In this document: one piece after another, positions 48,669-57,246 of the stretch
Layout of the letters: every line of letters starts with the position of its first letter
Position numbering within the stretch: the first letter of the stretch is position 1
DNA from: Acidovorax sp. Leaf78
Lineage (GTDB): Bacteria > Pseudomonadota > Gammaproteobacteria > Burkholderiales > Burkholderiaceae_C
DNA: 64,000 nucleotides
Assembly: GCF_001422735.1 (NCBI RefSeq)
Contig: NZ_LMLZ01000004.1
Location: forward strand, 62,001-126,000
Direction: 5' to 3'
Program-made: the position numbers and the translations under genes
Notes under the pieces: generated by a model
What the model was told of the DNA's origin: nothing
The model's input: only the letters and a program-made list of their open reading frames with translations
Database searches by the model: none

Positions 48669-49691
48669 ATGAAACGCACATTTCTCAAAACCGTTGCAGT
48701 CGCACTGGCCACCTTCGCGGTCGGTGGTGCCTTTGCAGCGGACATCACCGGCGCTGGCGCTACCTTTCCCTTCCCGATGTACGCCAAGTGGGCAGAAGCC
48801 TACAAGAAGGAAACCGGCACGGGCCTGAACTACCAGTCCATCGGCTCGTCCGGCGGCATCCGCCAGATCCGCGCCAAGACCGTCGTGTTCGGCGCCACCG
48901 ACGCCCCGGTCCCCGGTGCTGACCTCGACAAGGACGGCATGGTGCAGTTCCCCGCCATCATCGGCGGCACGGTGCCCGTGATCAACCTGGATGGCTTCAA
49001 GCCCGGCGAACTGCGCGTCACGGGCCCCGTGCTGGCCGACGTGTTCCTGGGCAAGATCGCCAAGTGGAACGACGCCAAGCTGGCGGCCCTGAACCCCGGC
49101 AAGACCCTGCCTGACCAGAACATCACCGTGGTGCACCGCGCCGACGGCTCCGGCACCACCTTCAACTGGACGGACTACCTGTCGGCCGTGAGCAAGGAGT
49201 GGGCTGACTCCGTGGGCAAGGGCGCTGCCGTCAAGTGGCCCGCAGCGTCGTCCGTGGGCGGCAAGGGCAACGAAGGCGTCGCCGCCAACGTCTCCCGCGT
49301 GAAGGGCTCCATCGGCTACGTCGAATACGCCTACGTCAAGAAGAACAACATGAACTTCCTGCAGCTGCAAAACGCTGACGGCAAGTACGTGAGCCCCGAC
49401 GACAAGACCTTCGCCGCCGCTGCCGCCAGCGCAGACTGGTTCAGCGTGCCCGGCATGGGCATCTCGATGGTCAACGCCAAGGGTGCCGACAGCTGGCCCG
49501 TCAGCACGGCCTCGTTCATCCTGATGTACAAGGACCCGGCCGACAAGGCGCAATCGGCCGAAGTGCTCAAGTTCTTCGAATGGGCCTTCAAGAACGGCAA
49601 GGGCATGGCCACCGAACTGGACTACGTGCCCCTGCCTGACAGCCTGACCGCCGAGATCCGATCGAAGGTCTGGTCGCAAATCAAGAAGTAA
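48669..49691 (+). CDS. pstS: Phosphate ABC transporter binding protein PstS
   Basis: A 340-residue periplasmic protein with a signal peptide ending around residue 23 (GGAFA). The mature protein begins ADITGAGATFPFPMYAKWAE, the phosphate-loop region of PstS. GATDAPVPGADL, VVHRADGSGTTFNWTDYL and GYVEYAYVKKNNM are further contacts or family motifs. It captures inorganic phosphate with high affinity and passes it to PstCAB. A strong Pho box precedes it. AAAGGTAA (48657-48664) is the ribosome binding site. A large hairpin follows the gene. Confidence 0.97.
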   Translation: MKRTFLKTVAVALATFAVGGAFAADITGAGATFPFPMYAKWAEAYKKETGTGLNYQSIGSSGGIRQIRAKTVVFGATDAPVPGADLDKDGMVQFPAIIGGTVPVINLDGFKPGELRVTGPVLADVFLGKIAKWNDAKLAALNPGKTLPDQNITVVHRADGSGTTFNWTDYLSAVSKEWADSVGKGAAVKWPAASSVGGKGNEGVAANVSRVKGSIGYVEYAYVKKNNMNFLQLQNADGKYVSPDDKTFAAAAASADWFSVPGMGISMVNAKGADSWPVSTASFILMYKDPADKAQSAEVLKFFEWAFKNGKGMATELDYVPLPDSLTAEIRSKVWSQIKK

Positions 49692-49726
49692 TTAACTCCA
49701 ACAATAAAAGCAGTCTGCCCCAAAAT

Positions 49727-49763
49727 AGTACCCATCGGCCGGCCGGTCTGGCCGATGGGTACT
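49727..49763 (+). promoter_or_regulatory. Large intercistronic hairpin between pstS and pstC
   Basis: AGTACCCATCGGCC (49727-49740) and GGCCGATGGGTACT (49750-49763) form a perfect 14-bp stem with a 9-nt loop. No U-run follows. This favours 3'-end protection of the pstS message over termination, keeping binding protein in excess of permease. Confidence 0.75.
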
Positions 49764-49800
49764 GGTTTGTGGGGCCTCCAGAAGCCAGATGGGAGTCAAC

Positions 49801-50811
49801 ATGAGCGTGGGAACCACCATGAGTTCGCAACCCGTGTCCGTCAACAAAGTGACGGGCGCCCCCACAGAGTCCATGGTCTCGATTGCCAAGCGGCAACGCC
49901 TGCAGGACATCTTTTTCCATCGCCTGACCCAGAGCCTCTCGCTGCTGGTGCTCGCAGCGTTGCTGGGCATCATCGTCTCTCTTTTCGTCTACGCGTGGCC
50001 TACGTTCCACAAGTTCGGTGCCCAGTTCATCTGGCGTGTCGAATGGGACATCATCAATGAAGAATTCGGTGCCGCGATCGCCATCGTCGGAACCCTGGCC
50101 AGTGCCGGCATCGCACTGCTGATTGCGGTGCCGCTCGCCTTCGGCATCGCCCTGTTTCTGACGGAAACCTGCCCCGTGTGGCTGCGCCGCCCGCTGGGCA
50201 CGGCCGTGGAGTTGCTGGCGGCCGTGCCATCCATCATCTACGGCATGTTCGGCCTGTTCGTGTTTGCGCCGCTGTTCGCAGACTACTTCCAGATGCCGGT
50301 GCAAAAGCTGCTCGGTTCCATGCCGCTGGTGGGCTTTTTGTTTGGCGGCAGCACCAACGGCTTCGGCATCCTGGCGGCGGGCATCGTGCTCGCGTTCATG
50401 GTGCTGCCCTTCGTGGCTGCAGTGATGCGTGACGTGTTCGAGATCGTCCCTCCCATCCTGCGCGAGTCGGCCTATGGCCTGGGCTGCACGACATGGGAAG
50501 TGGTGCGCCGCGTGGTGCTGCCCTACACCCAGAAGGGCGTGATCGGCGGCGTGATGCTGGGCCTGGGGCGCGCTCTGGGCGAGACCATGGCCGTGACCTT
50601 CGTCATCGGCAACGCCAACCGCATGCCCACGTCGCTGTTCTCGCCCGGTACGTCCATCGCTTCCACGCTGGCCAACGAGTTCGGCGAGGCTGCGGACTTC
50701 CACCTGTCCACGCTGTTCGCCCTGGGCTTCCTGCTCTTCGTCATCACCTTCGTGGTGCTGTCGGTCGCCAAGATCATGCTGCTGCGCGCCGAGAAGGCCA
50801 AGGGCCTGTAA
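49801..50811 (+). CDS. pstC: Phosphate ABC transporter permease PstC
   Basis: A 336-residue permease with about six to seven membrane segments. The first helix is near residues 40-65 ([18 protein letters not shown]). [15 protein letters not shown] and [15 protein letters not shown] near the EAA loop are typical of PstC. GGGAG (49791-49795) supports ATG 49801; an in-frame ATG at 49789 has no such site. It pairs with PstA to form the channel. Confidence 0.95.
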   Translation: MSVGTTMSSQPVSVNKVTGAPTESMVSIAKRQRLQDIFFHRLTQSLSLLVLAALLGIIVSLFVYAWPTFHKFGAQFIWRVEWDIINEEFGAAIAIVGTLASAGIALLIAVPLAFGIALFLTETCPVWLRRPLGTAVELLAAVPSIIYGMFGLFVFAPLFADYFQMPVQKLLGSMPLVGFLFGGSTNGFGILAAGIVLAFMVLPFVAAVMRDVFEIVPPILRESAYGLGCTTWEVVRRVVLPYTQKGVIGGVMLGLGRALGETMAVTFVIGNANRMPTSLFSPGTSIASTLANEFGEAADFHLSTLFALGFLLFVITFVVLSVAKIMLLRAEKAKGL

Positions 50812-50848
50812 GCCCTTCCATGAATCCACTCTATTGAGGCCAAGCTCC

Positions 50849-51703
50849 ATGGAATTCAACCAAACAATCTACAAGAAGCGCCAGCGCTCCAATGCCATCG
50901 GTCTGACCCTGTCCCTGGGTGCGATGGTGCTGGGCCTGTTCGTGCTGCTCTGGATCCTGAGTGTGCTGCTGTCCAACGGCTTCGCCGCGCTGGACTGGAA
51001 CATGTTCACCCAGTCGACCCCGGCCCCGGGCTCCGAAGGCGGTGGCCTGGCCAACGCCATCGTGGGCAGCCTGATGATGGTGGGCTTCACCGTGCTGGTG
51101 TCCACGCCCATCGGCGTGTTGGCCGGTGTTTACCTGGCCGAGTACAGTGGCCAGAGCAAGACGGCAGAGCTGACCCGCTTCGTGACCGACATCATGCTGT
51201 CTGCGCCGTCCATCGTGCTGGGGCTGTTCGTCTACGCGATCGCCGTGGCCACCGTGGGCAACTTCTCCGGCTGGGCCGGCAGCCTGGCCCTGTCGCTGAT
51301 CGCAGTGCCTGTGGTCGTGCGCACCACCGAGAACATGCTGCGCCTGGTGCCCGGCAGCCTGCGCGAAGCGGCGTTTGCCCTGGGTGCACCGCGCTGGAAG
51401 GTCTCCGTCATGGTCACGCTGCGCGCAGCGCGCAGCGGTGTGATGACCGGCCTGCTGCTGGCCGTGGCCCGCATCAGCGGCGAGACGGCGCCCCTGCTGT
51501 TCACCGCACTGAACAACCAGTTCTTCAGCACCAACATGAACGCTCCCATGGCCAATCTGCCCGTGGTGATCTTCCAGTTTGCGCTGAGCCCGTATGAAAA
51601 CTGGGTGCGCCTGGCCTGGGGTGGTGCATTGCTCATCACGCTGTCGGTGCTGATCCTCAACGTCGTGGCGCGGGTTTTCCTGCGCGAGAAGACCCGCGGC
51701 TGA
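50849..51703 (+). CDS. pstA: Phosphate ABC transporter permease PstA
   Basis: A 284-residue permease. ATG 50849 (MEFNQTIYKKRQRSNAIG) is preferred over a TTG at 50834. Membrane segments include GAMVLGLFVLLWILSVLL near residues 22-39. The loop GSLREAAFALGAPRWKVSVMV contacts the ATPase, and ISGETAPLLFTALNNQFF is highly conserved in PstA. It starts 38 bp after pstC. Confidence 0.95.
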   Translation: MEFNQTIYKKRQRSNAIGLTLSLGAMVLGLFVLLWILSVLLSNGFAALDWNMFTQSTPAPGSEGGGLANAIVGSLMMVGFTVLVSTPIGVLAGVYLAEYSGQSKTAELTRFVTDIMLSAPSIVLGLFVYAIAVATVGNFSGWAGSLALSLIAVPVVVRTTENMLRLVPGSLREAAFALGAPRWKVSVMVTLRAARSGVMTGLLLAVARISGETAPLLFTALNNQFFSTNMNAPMANLPVVIFQFALSPYENWVRLAWGGALLITLSVLILNVVARVFLREKTRG

Positions 51704-51763
51704 CCTGTCTGACCAGACACGCAGACACGCACCCCCAGACATCTCCATTTTCAGGATTTGACA

Positions 51764-52546
51764 ATGAACGCCACCGCTACCGCCACTGCCAGCAAGAACG
51801 CGCTGGAACTGCGCAACCTGAGTTTCTTCTACGGAAAATTCCAGGGCCTGCGCAACGTCAGCCTCAACATCGCAGAGCACAAGGTCACCGCTTTCATCGG
51901 CCCCTCGGGCTGCGGCAAGTCGACCCTGCTGCGCACGCTGAACCGCATGTACAGCCTGTACCCAGGCCAGCGTGCCGAGGGCACGATCAACTTCTACGGC
52001 CAGGACATCCTGGATGCCAAGCAGGACATCAACCTGCTGCGCGCCCGCATCGGCATGGTGTTCCAGAAGCCCACGCCGTTCCCCATGTCCATCTACGACA
52101 ACATCGCCTTCGGCGTGAAGCTCTACGAGAGCCTGAGCAAGAGCGAGATGGACGACCGCGTGGAATGGGCGCTGTCCAAGGCCGCGCTGTGGACCGAAGT
52201 GAAGGACAAGCTGCACCAGAGCGGCCTGTCGCTGTCCGGCGGCCAGCAGCAGCGCCTGTGCATCGCACGCAGCGTGGCGGTGAAGCCTTCGGTGCTGCTG
52301 CTCGACGAGCCCACCTCGGCGCTGGACCCGCTGTCCACCGCCAAGATCGAAGAGCTGATCGACGAACTCAAGCACGACTACACCATTGCCATCGTGACGC
52401 ACAACATGCAGCAGGCCGCACGCTGCAGCGACTACACCGCCTACATGTACCTGGGTGAAATGATCGAGTTCGGTGCCACCGAACAGATCTTCTTCAAGCC
52501 CGAGCGCAAGGAAACCGAAGACTACATCACCGGCCGTTTCGGCTAA
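51764..52546 (+). CDS. pstB: Phosphate ABC transporter ATPase PstB
   Basis: A 260-residue ABC ATPase. Walker A is GPSGCGKST near residues 47-55, the signature LSGGQQQRL near 149-157, Walker [14 protein letters not shown] and the switch histidine in [20 protein letters not shown]-type opening ([16 protein letters not shown]) is PstB-specific. ATG 51764 has AGGA (51753-51756) upstream; a TTG two codons earlier is unlikely. It powers phosphate import and takes part in PhoR signalling. Confidence 0.97.
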   Translation: MNATATATASKNALELRNLSFFYGKFQGLRNVSLNIAEHKVTAFIGPSGCGKSTLLRTLNRMYSLYPGQRAEGTINFYGQDILDAKQDINLLRARIGMVFQKPTPFPMSIYDNIAFGVKLYESLSKSEMDDRVEWALSKAALWTEVKDKLHQSGLSLSGGQQQRLCIARSVAVKPSVLLLDEPTSALDPLSTAKIEELIDELKHDYTIAIVTHNMQQAARCSDYTAYMYLGEMIEFGATEQIFFKPERKETEDYITGRFG

Positions 52547-52558
52547 GGAGACAACGAG

Positions 52559-53260
52559 ATGCCCGATAAACATCTTTCCTCGCAGTTCGACAGCGAACTC
52601 AACAGCGTCTCCGCCCGTGTCATGGAGATGGGCGGCCTCGTGGAGTCGCAGATCCGCCAAGCGGTCTATGCCTTGTCCCAGTTCAGCCTGGAGGCCGTGG
52701 AAACCGTCGCCTCGATGGAGACCCGCATCAACGCGATGGAGGTCGAGATCGACCAGGAGCTGTCGTCCATCATCGCCCGCCGCCAGCCCACCGCGCGCGA
52801 CCTGCGCCTGCTACTGGCCTTCTCCAAGGCCACGGCCAACCTGGAGCGCATGGGCGACGAGGCCAACAAGATGGCACGCATGGTGCGCTCCATCATCGAG
52901 AGCGGCGCCCCGCGCTCGCTGCCGTCGAGCGACCTGCGCACCGCCGCCGAGCTGGCTTCGGGCCTGCTGCGCAAGACGCTGGACGCGTTTGCGCGCCTGG
53001 ACGTGAAGGCCGCCGTGGCCATCCTCAAGGAGGACGACCTCATCGACAAGGAGTTCGACGGCTTCGTGCGCAAGCTCGTCACCTACATGATGGAAGACCC
53101 CCGCACCATCTCCCCCAGCCTGGACCTGCTGTTCCTGGCCAAGGCGATCGAGCGCATCGGTGACCACTCCAAGAACGTGGCCGAGCTGATCATTTATCTG
53201 GTCAAGGGCAAGGATGTGCGCCACACTGCCCTCGACGAGATCGAGTCGGCCGTTCTGTGA
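52559..53260 (+). CDS. phoU: Phosphate signalling protein PhoU
   Basis: A 233-residue all-helical protein with two similar three-helix bundles. Each half contains a metal-binding E/DxxxD pattern (RMGDEANKMARM and RIGDHSKNVAELI). PhoU links the Pst transporter with PhoR to keep the Pho regulon off when phosphate is plentiful. TAAGGAG (52545-52551) precedes ATG 52559. Order pstSCAB-phoU-phoB-phoR is conserved in betaproteobacteria. Confidence 0.97.
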   Translation: MPDKHLSSQFDSELNSVSARVMEMGGLVESQIRQAVYALSQFSLEAVETVASMETRINAMEVEIDQELSSIIARRQPTARDLRLLLAFSKATANLERMGDEANKMARMVRSIIESGAPRSLPSSDLRTAAELASGLLRKTLDAFARLDVKAAVAILKEDDLIDKEFDGFVRKLVTYMMEDPRTISPSLDLLFLAKAIERIGDHSKNVAELIIYLVKGKDVRHTALDEIESAVL

Positions 53261-53283
53261 GAAGAAAGGGCTTTGGCAACACC

Positions 53284-53373
53284 ATGACAGAACTCACTCC
53301 CATGCTCCGCCGCCACGCGGGCCGCTGCTTTCTGAGCGCAGCGCTTTCTCATCTGGGGGCGGCCCAGCGATGA
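53284..53373 (+). CDS. Possible 29-residue upstream peptide overlapping phoB
   Basis: A short frame begins ATG 53284 (MTELTPMLRRHAGRCF), ends LGAAQR and stops at TGA 53371-53373, overlapping the phoB ATG (ATGA). It could couple translation of phoB to an upstream peptide. It has no recognisable domain and may be chance. Confidence 0.3.
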   Translation: MTELTPMLRRHAGRCFLSAALSHLGAAQR

Positions 53374-54077
53374 GAAAACTCCCACGCGTCCTCATCGTCG
53401 AGGACGAACCCGCGATTGCCGAGCTGATTGCCGTCAATCTGCGCCACAACGGATTCCAGCCCTTCTGGGCGGAAGACGGCGAGTCCGCCCAGCGCGAGCT
53501 CGATGCCGTGCTGCCCGATGTCATCCTGCTGGACTGGATGCTGCCGGGCCAAAGCGGCCTGTCGCTGGCCCGCAAGTGGCGTGCCGACAGCCGCACCAAG
53601 CCGATCCCCATCCTCATGCTCACCGCCCGCGGCGACGAGCCGGACAAGGTGGCGGGGCTCGATGCCGGTGCCGACGACTACATCACCAAGCCGTTCTCCA
53701 CGCAAGAGCTGCTGGCCCGCATCCGCGCCGTGCTGCGCCGCCGCGCGCCGGAGCAGGTCAGCGACAGCGTGACCATCGGCGAGCTGGTGCTCGATGCCGG
53801 CACGTACCGCGTGACCTTCCAGGGCCAGCCGCTCAAGGTGGGCCCCACGGAGTTCAAGCTGCTGCACTTTTTGATGAAGCATGCCGAACGCGTGCACAGC
53901 CGCTCGCAGCTGCTCGACAAGGTGTGGGGCGACCACGTCTTCATCGAGGAGCGCACGGTGGACGTGCACGTCAAGCGCCTGCGCGAAGCCCTAGGGTCCG
54001 CGTCCGTCATGGTGGAGACCGTGCGCGGCGCAGGCTATCGCCTCACGGCGCAGCCGCAGGTGCAGTTGCAGGCCTGA
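53370..54077 (+). CDS. phoB: Phosphate regulon response regulator PhoB
   Basis: A 235-residue OmpR-type regulator. The receiver domain has the acidic pair at residues 11-12 (VLIVEDEPAI), the phosphoacceptor Asp55 in VILLDWMLPGQSG and the lysine in DYITKPFS. The winged-helix domain includes GPTEFKLLHFLMKHAERVHS and RTVDVHVKRLREAL. It should bind the Pho boxes listed here at 40455, 43361, 48528 and 48596. ATG 53370 begins the domain; the frame is open further upstream without similarity. Confidence 0.97.
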   Translation: MRKLPRVLIVEDEPAIAELIAVNLRHNGFQPFWAEDGESAQRELDAVLPDVILLDWMLPGQSGLSLARKWRADSRTKPIPILMLTARGDEPDKVAGLDAGADDYITKPFSTQELLARIRAVLRRRAPEQVSDSVTIGELVLDAGTYRVTFQGQPLKVGPTEFKLLHFLMKHAERVHSRSQLLDKVWGDHVFIEERTVDVHVKRLREALGSASVMVETVRGAGYRLTAQPQVQLQA

Positions 54078-54105
54078 TATCCATTTGCCTTCAAAAATAT
54101 AAAAC

Positions 54106-54155
54106 CCGTTCACGCTGAGCTTGTCGAAGCGCCGCGCGAGGCTTCGGCAAGCTCA
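54106..54155. repeat. Palindromic repeat between phoB and phoR
   Basis: An imperfect inverted repeat of about 50 bp: GAGCTTGTCGAAGC in the left arm pairs with GCTTCGGCAAGCTC in the right, and CCGTTC with GAACGG at the ends. The motif (GCTGAGCTTGTCGAAG) is one I recall as a dispersed repeat in many proteobacteria. In the transcript it would form a strong hairpin. Confidence 0.7.
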
Positions 54156-54271
54156 GCCCGAACGGCATTAAATGATTGAACGCAAATCCGTATGAGCTTG
54201 TTTTTCTTGCTGTCTTGAACGGGGCGCACGCGTTGCGCCCCTGGTGTTTTTGTAAAGGCGTTGCGGACCGG

Positions 54272-55630
54272 ATGCTGTGGCGAATTACGTATTTTCTGCT
54301 CTGGCAGATTGCGGGCGGTAGCCTGGGCTGGTGGCAGGGAGGGCCGTGGGGCGCCGCACTGGGTGCCGCGCTGGCCGGGTGGGCCTGGTTTGTGTGGGAC
54401 CTGCTGCGCGGCGCGCGCGTGCTGCGCTGGCTGCGAACGGGCGATTTGACCGACGTGCCGTCCATGCGCGGCATCTGGGGCGAGGCGGCCGACCGGGCGC
54501 GGCGCCTGCTGCGCCGGCAGGAAGCGCAGATCCGCGACAGCCAGGACCGGCTGCAGGAGATCCTCGCCGCCCTGCAGGCCACGCCCAACGGCGTGGTGCT
54601 GCTCGATGCGCAGGGGCGCATCGAATGGTGCAACCAGATGGCGGCCAACCAGTTCGGCTTTGATGCGCAGCGCGACGTGATGCAGTCCATCGGCAACCTG
54701 GTGCGCGACCCCGAGTTCACCGCGTATTTTTCAGAGCAGAACTTTGCGCACGACGTGGTGCTGGAAGGGCGTTTCAGCACGCCGTCGCGACCGGTGCGGA
54801 TTTCGGTGCACCTGCACCCCTATGGCGACGGGCGCACTTTGCTGCTGTCGCGCGACGTGACGGCGCTGGAGCAGGCCGACGCCATGCGGCGCGACTTTGT
54901 GGCCAACGTGTCGCACGAGATCCGCACCCCGCTCACGGTGCTGACGGGCTTTGTGGAAACCCTGCAGACTTTGCCCTTGAATGCGGACGAACGGTCCCGC
55001 TACCTCGGGATGATGGCCCAGCAGGCCCAGCGCATGCAGAGCGTGGTGCAGGACCTCTTGACCCTGTCCCGGCTGGAAGGCAGCCCGCCTCCCGGCATGG
55101 CCGAATGGACACCCGTGCAGGCACTGCTGCAGCGCTGTGAGGAAGAAGGACGCGCGCTGTCGGCACTGCTCACGCAGAACCAGCCGAGGCACCATGTGAT
55201 GGCCTTTCCGGGTGCCGACACCTTGCGCGCCGAAGGCCAGATCGCCGGCGTGCCTGCCGAGCTGCAAAGTGCCCTGTCCAACCTGATCAACAATGCCGTG
55301 CGCTACACGCTCGCTGGGGGCTCGATCACGATTGCCTGGCAGCGTAAGGACGATGGCAGCGCCGTCTTTTCGGTGCAAGACACCGGCCCCGGCATCGCAC
55401 CCGAACACATTCCCCGCCTGACCGAACGCTTCTACCGCGTGGACCGCAGCCGCTCGCGCGAGACCGGTGGCACCGGCCTCGGGCTGGCCATCGTCAAGCA
55501 CGTGCTGCAGCGGCACGGCGCCACGCTCGAGATCACCAGCACATTGGGCAAGGGCTCGGTGTTTGCGGTGACCTTCCCGGCCAACCGGCTGCGCGGGTTT
55601 GCGCTGCCTGCCGCAGCGGTCACGGCCTGA
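54272..55630 (+). CDS. phoR: Phosphate regulon sensor histidine kinase PhoR
   Basis: A 452-residue kinase. The N-terminus has two short hydrophobic segments (about 3-30 and 20-50), then a PAS domain (GVVLLDAQGRIEWCNQMAA). The H-box is FVANVSHEIRTPLTVL near residue 214. The ATPase domain contains LINNAVRYT, DTGPGIAPEH and RSRETGGTGLGLAIVKH. ATG 54272 (MLWRITYFLLWQIAGG) is the likely start; an upstream TTG at 54176 lacks similarity. A palindromic repeat separates it from phoB, which may lower its expression. Confidence 0.94.
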   Translation: MLWRITYFLLWQIAGGSLGWWQGGPWGAALGAALAGWAWFVWDLLRGARVLRWLRTGDLTDVPSMRGIWGEAADRARRLLRRQEAQIRDSQDRLQEILAALQATPNGVVLLDAQGRIEWCNQMAANQFGFDAQRDVMQSIGNLVRDPEFTAYFSEQNFAHDVVLEGRFSTPSRPVRISVHLHPYGDGRTLLLSRDVTALEQADAMRRDFVANVSHEIRTPLTVLTGFVETLQTLPLNADERSRYLGMMAQQAQRMQSVVQDLLTLSRLEGSPPPGMAEWTPVQALLQRCEEEGRALSALLTQNQPRHHVMAFPGADTLRAEGQIAGVPAELQSALSNLINNAVRYTLAGGSITIAWQRKDDGSAVFSVQDTGPGIAPEHIPRLTERFYRVDRSRSRETGGTGLGLAIVKHVLQRHGATLEITSTLGKGSVFAVTFPANRLRGFALPAAAVTA

Positions 55631-55736
55631 TGCTGATCTGATGCGGCCAGACGCGGACACGTTCCGACTGATGCGTCTTGGGTGCTGCCCGATTCGTATC
55701 TGACGACGGGCCGCTCAGCGCGCCATCAAGGCGGTT

Positions 55737-57080
55737 TCAGCTGCGCTGGGGCCGGTGAACGGCCCGCCACACCATGCCCATGAACAACGCCGCCGTCGCC
55801 AGCAGCGCGGCCGCACTGGCGGACCAGAAGGGCGTGGGCGATGGGGTCACCGCCCATACGCCCGAGCCGTGGTACGCCCACAGGTAGCCGCCGCCCAGAC
55901 CCGCGCCCCACAGCAGCACGCAGTACACCAGCAGCGGCGCCACCGTGATGCGGTAGCAGCGCAGCACGAAGACGCACAGGGTCTGCATGGCGTCCGCCAG
56001 GTGGTAGGCGGCCACCCACACCAGCACACCCCCGGCCATGGCCACCACGGCCGCGTTGCTGGAGTAGATGCTGCCCAGATGGTGTCTTGCTATGAATAAC
56101 GTAGCTGCCAGCGCAATGGCAGCAAGCGCGGCAAGCTTGAAACCTAACAAAACCACCTGCCGGGCACGCGCCGCGTCACCCGCCCCCAGCCAGTAGCTGG
56201 TGCGTGCGCTGGTGGCAATCGACAGCGACAGCGGCACCATGTAGAGCACGGCCGCCAGGTTGGAGGCGATCTGGTGCGCGGCCGATGCGATGGTGCCCTG
56301 GCGCGCAATGAACAGTGCCATGAGCGTGAAAGAGGTCACCTCCACCATCACCGCCAGCCCCGCGGGTACGCCCAGCCGCGCAAAGCTGGCGATGGTGGGC
56401 CAGTGGGGCGGCTCGATGCGCCGCCACAGTTGCAGTGGCTCGTAGATGTCGCGCGTGCGCAGCAGCCAGACCGCCAGGCCCAGCATGCTGCAGTTGACGA
56501 CCAGCGTCGCCCAGGCGCAGCCCACCACGCCCTGCGCAGGCAGCCCCAGGCCCCCGAAAGTGAACCAGATCGACAGCGGCAGCTTGATGAACAGCGAGCC
56601 CACCTGCAGCCAGGTGACCAGATGCGGGCGGCCCAGCGCCTGGTTCAGCGTGCTGTAGATGCGAAAGAGCAGGGCCGGTGGCAGCGCCAGGGCCAGCACC
56701 GCCAGATAGCGTCCCACTTCGGCGCGCAGGGCGGGAGGCACTTCCGTCCAGCGCAGCAAAGGGCTGGGCGACAGCAAAATGGCCATGCCCACCGCCGAGG
56801 CCGCGGCACACAGGTACAGCGCCTGCCGGAACGAGCTGCCGATGGCTGCGGTCTGTTGGGCGCCACGCTGCTCTGCCCACACGGGCAGCAGCGCCTGCAG
56901 TACGCCGATGAGCGCTACGTACACGCTGATGAAGATGGCCGAGCCGACCGACAGCGCGGCCAGCGAAGCCTCGCCGTAGCGGCCCGCGACGATGGTGTCC
57001 GTCACGCCGAACGCCATGACGGCCAATTGCCCGGTCAGCACAGTGATGGCGTGCCGGGAGATGGTGGATAGCTCGGACAT
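55737..57080 (-). CDS. MATE-family multidrug/sodium antiporter
   Basis: A 447-residue membrane protein with about twelve hydrophobic segments in two similar halves, the MatE layout. The opening ISRHAITVLTGQLAVMAFGV and the motif DTIVAGRYGEASLAALSVG near residues 27-45 are typical of the NorM-like branch. It would export cationic drugs or metabolites using sodium or protons. A dispersed repeat falls in its coding sequence (56086-56127). It is convergent with phoR and 166 bp from the next gene upstream. Confidence 0.9.
   Translation of the reverse strand: MSELSTISRHAITVLTGQLAVMAFGVTDTIVAGRYGEASLAALSVGSAIFISVYVALIGVLQALLPVWAEQRGAQQTAAIGSSFRQALYLCAAASAVGMAILLSPSPLLRWTEVPPALRAEVGRYLAVLALALPPALLFRIYSTLNQALGRPHLVTWLQVGSLFIKLPLSIWFTFGGLGLPAQGVVGCAWATLVVNCSMLGLAVWLLRTRDIYEPLQLWRRIEPPHWPTIASFARLGVPAGLAVMVEVTSFTLMALFIARQGTIASAAHQIASNLAAVLYMVPLSLSIATSARTSYWLGAGDAARARQVVLLGFKLAALAAIALAATLFIARHHLGSIYSSNAAVVAMAGGVLVWVAAYHLADAMQTLCVFVLRCYRITVAPLLVYCVLLWGAGLGGGYLWAYHGSGVWAVTPSPTPFWSASAAALLATAALFMGMVWRAVHRPQRS
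56086..56127. repeat. Dispersed repeat inside the MATE gene, copy 7
   Basis: The plus strand reads CTTGCTATGAATAACG then TAGCTGCCAGCGC; the reverse complement GCGCTGGCAGCTACG then TTATTCATAGC fits the consensus. It would encode part of a hydrophobic segment. Confidence 0.5.
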
Positions 57081-57246
57081 ATCAGTTTCTTGTTGTTCTG
57101 CACGCGGCTGTCAGCGCTCGCAGGCCTTGCGCCCACAGCATGCGGCACGCGGCGCGGTTCAGGCCGGCAGGCGCCGTCAAAGCGGATTTGCCCAGCCGCT
57201 GGCGTCCGTCCGCTTTAAGGACGGTACTCACCGGCCGGGGAGTGTG

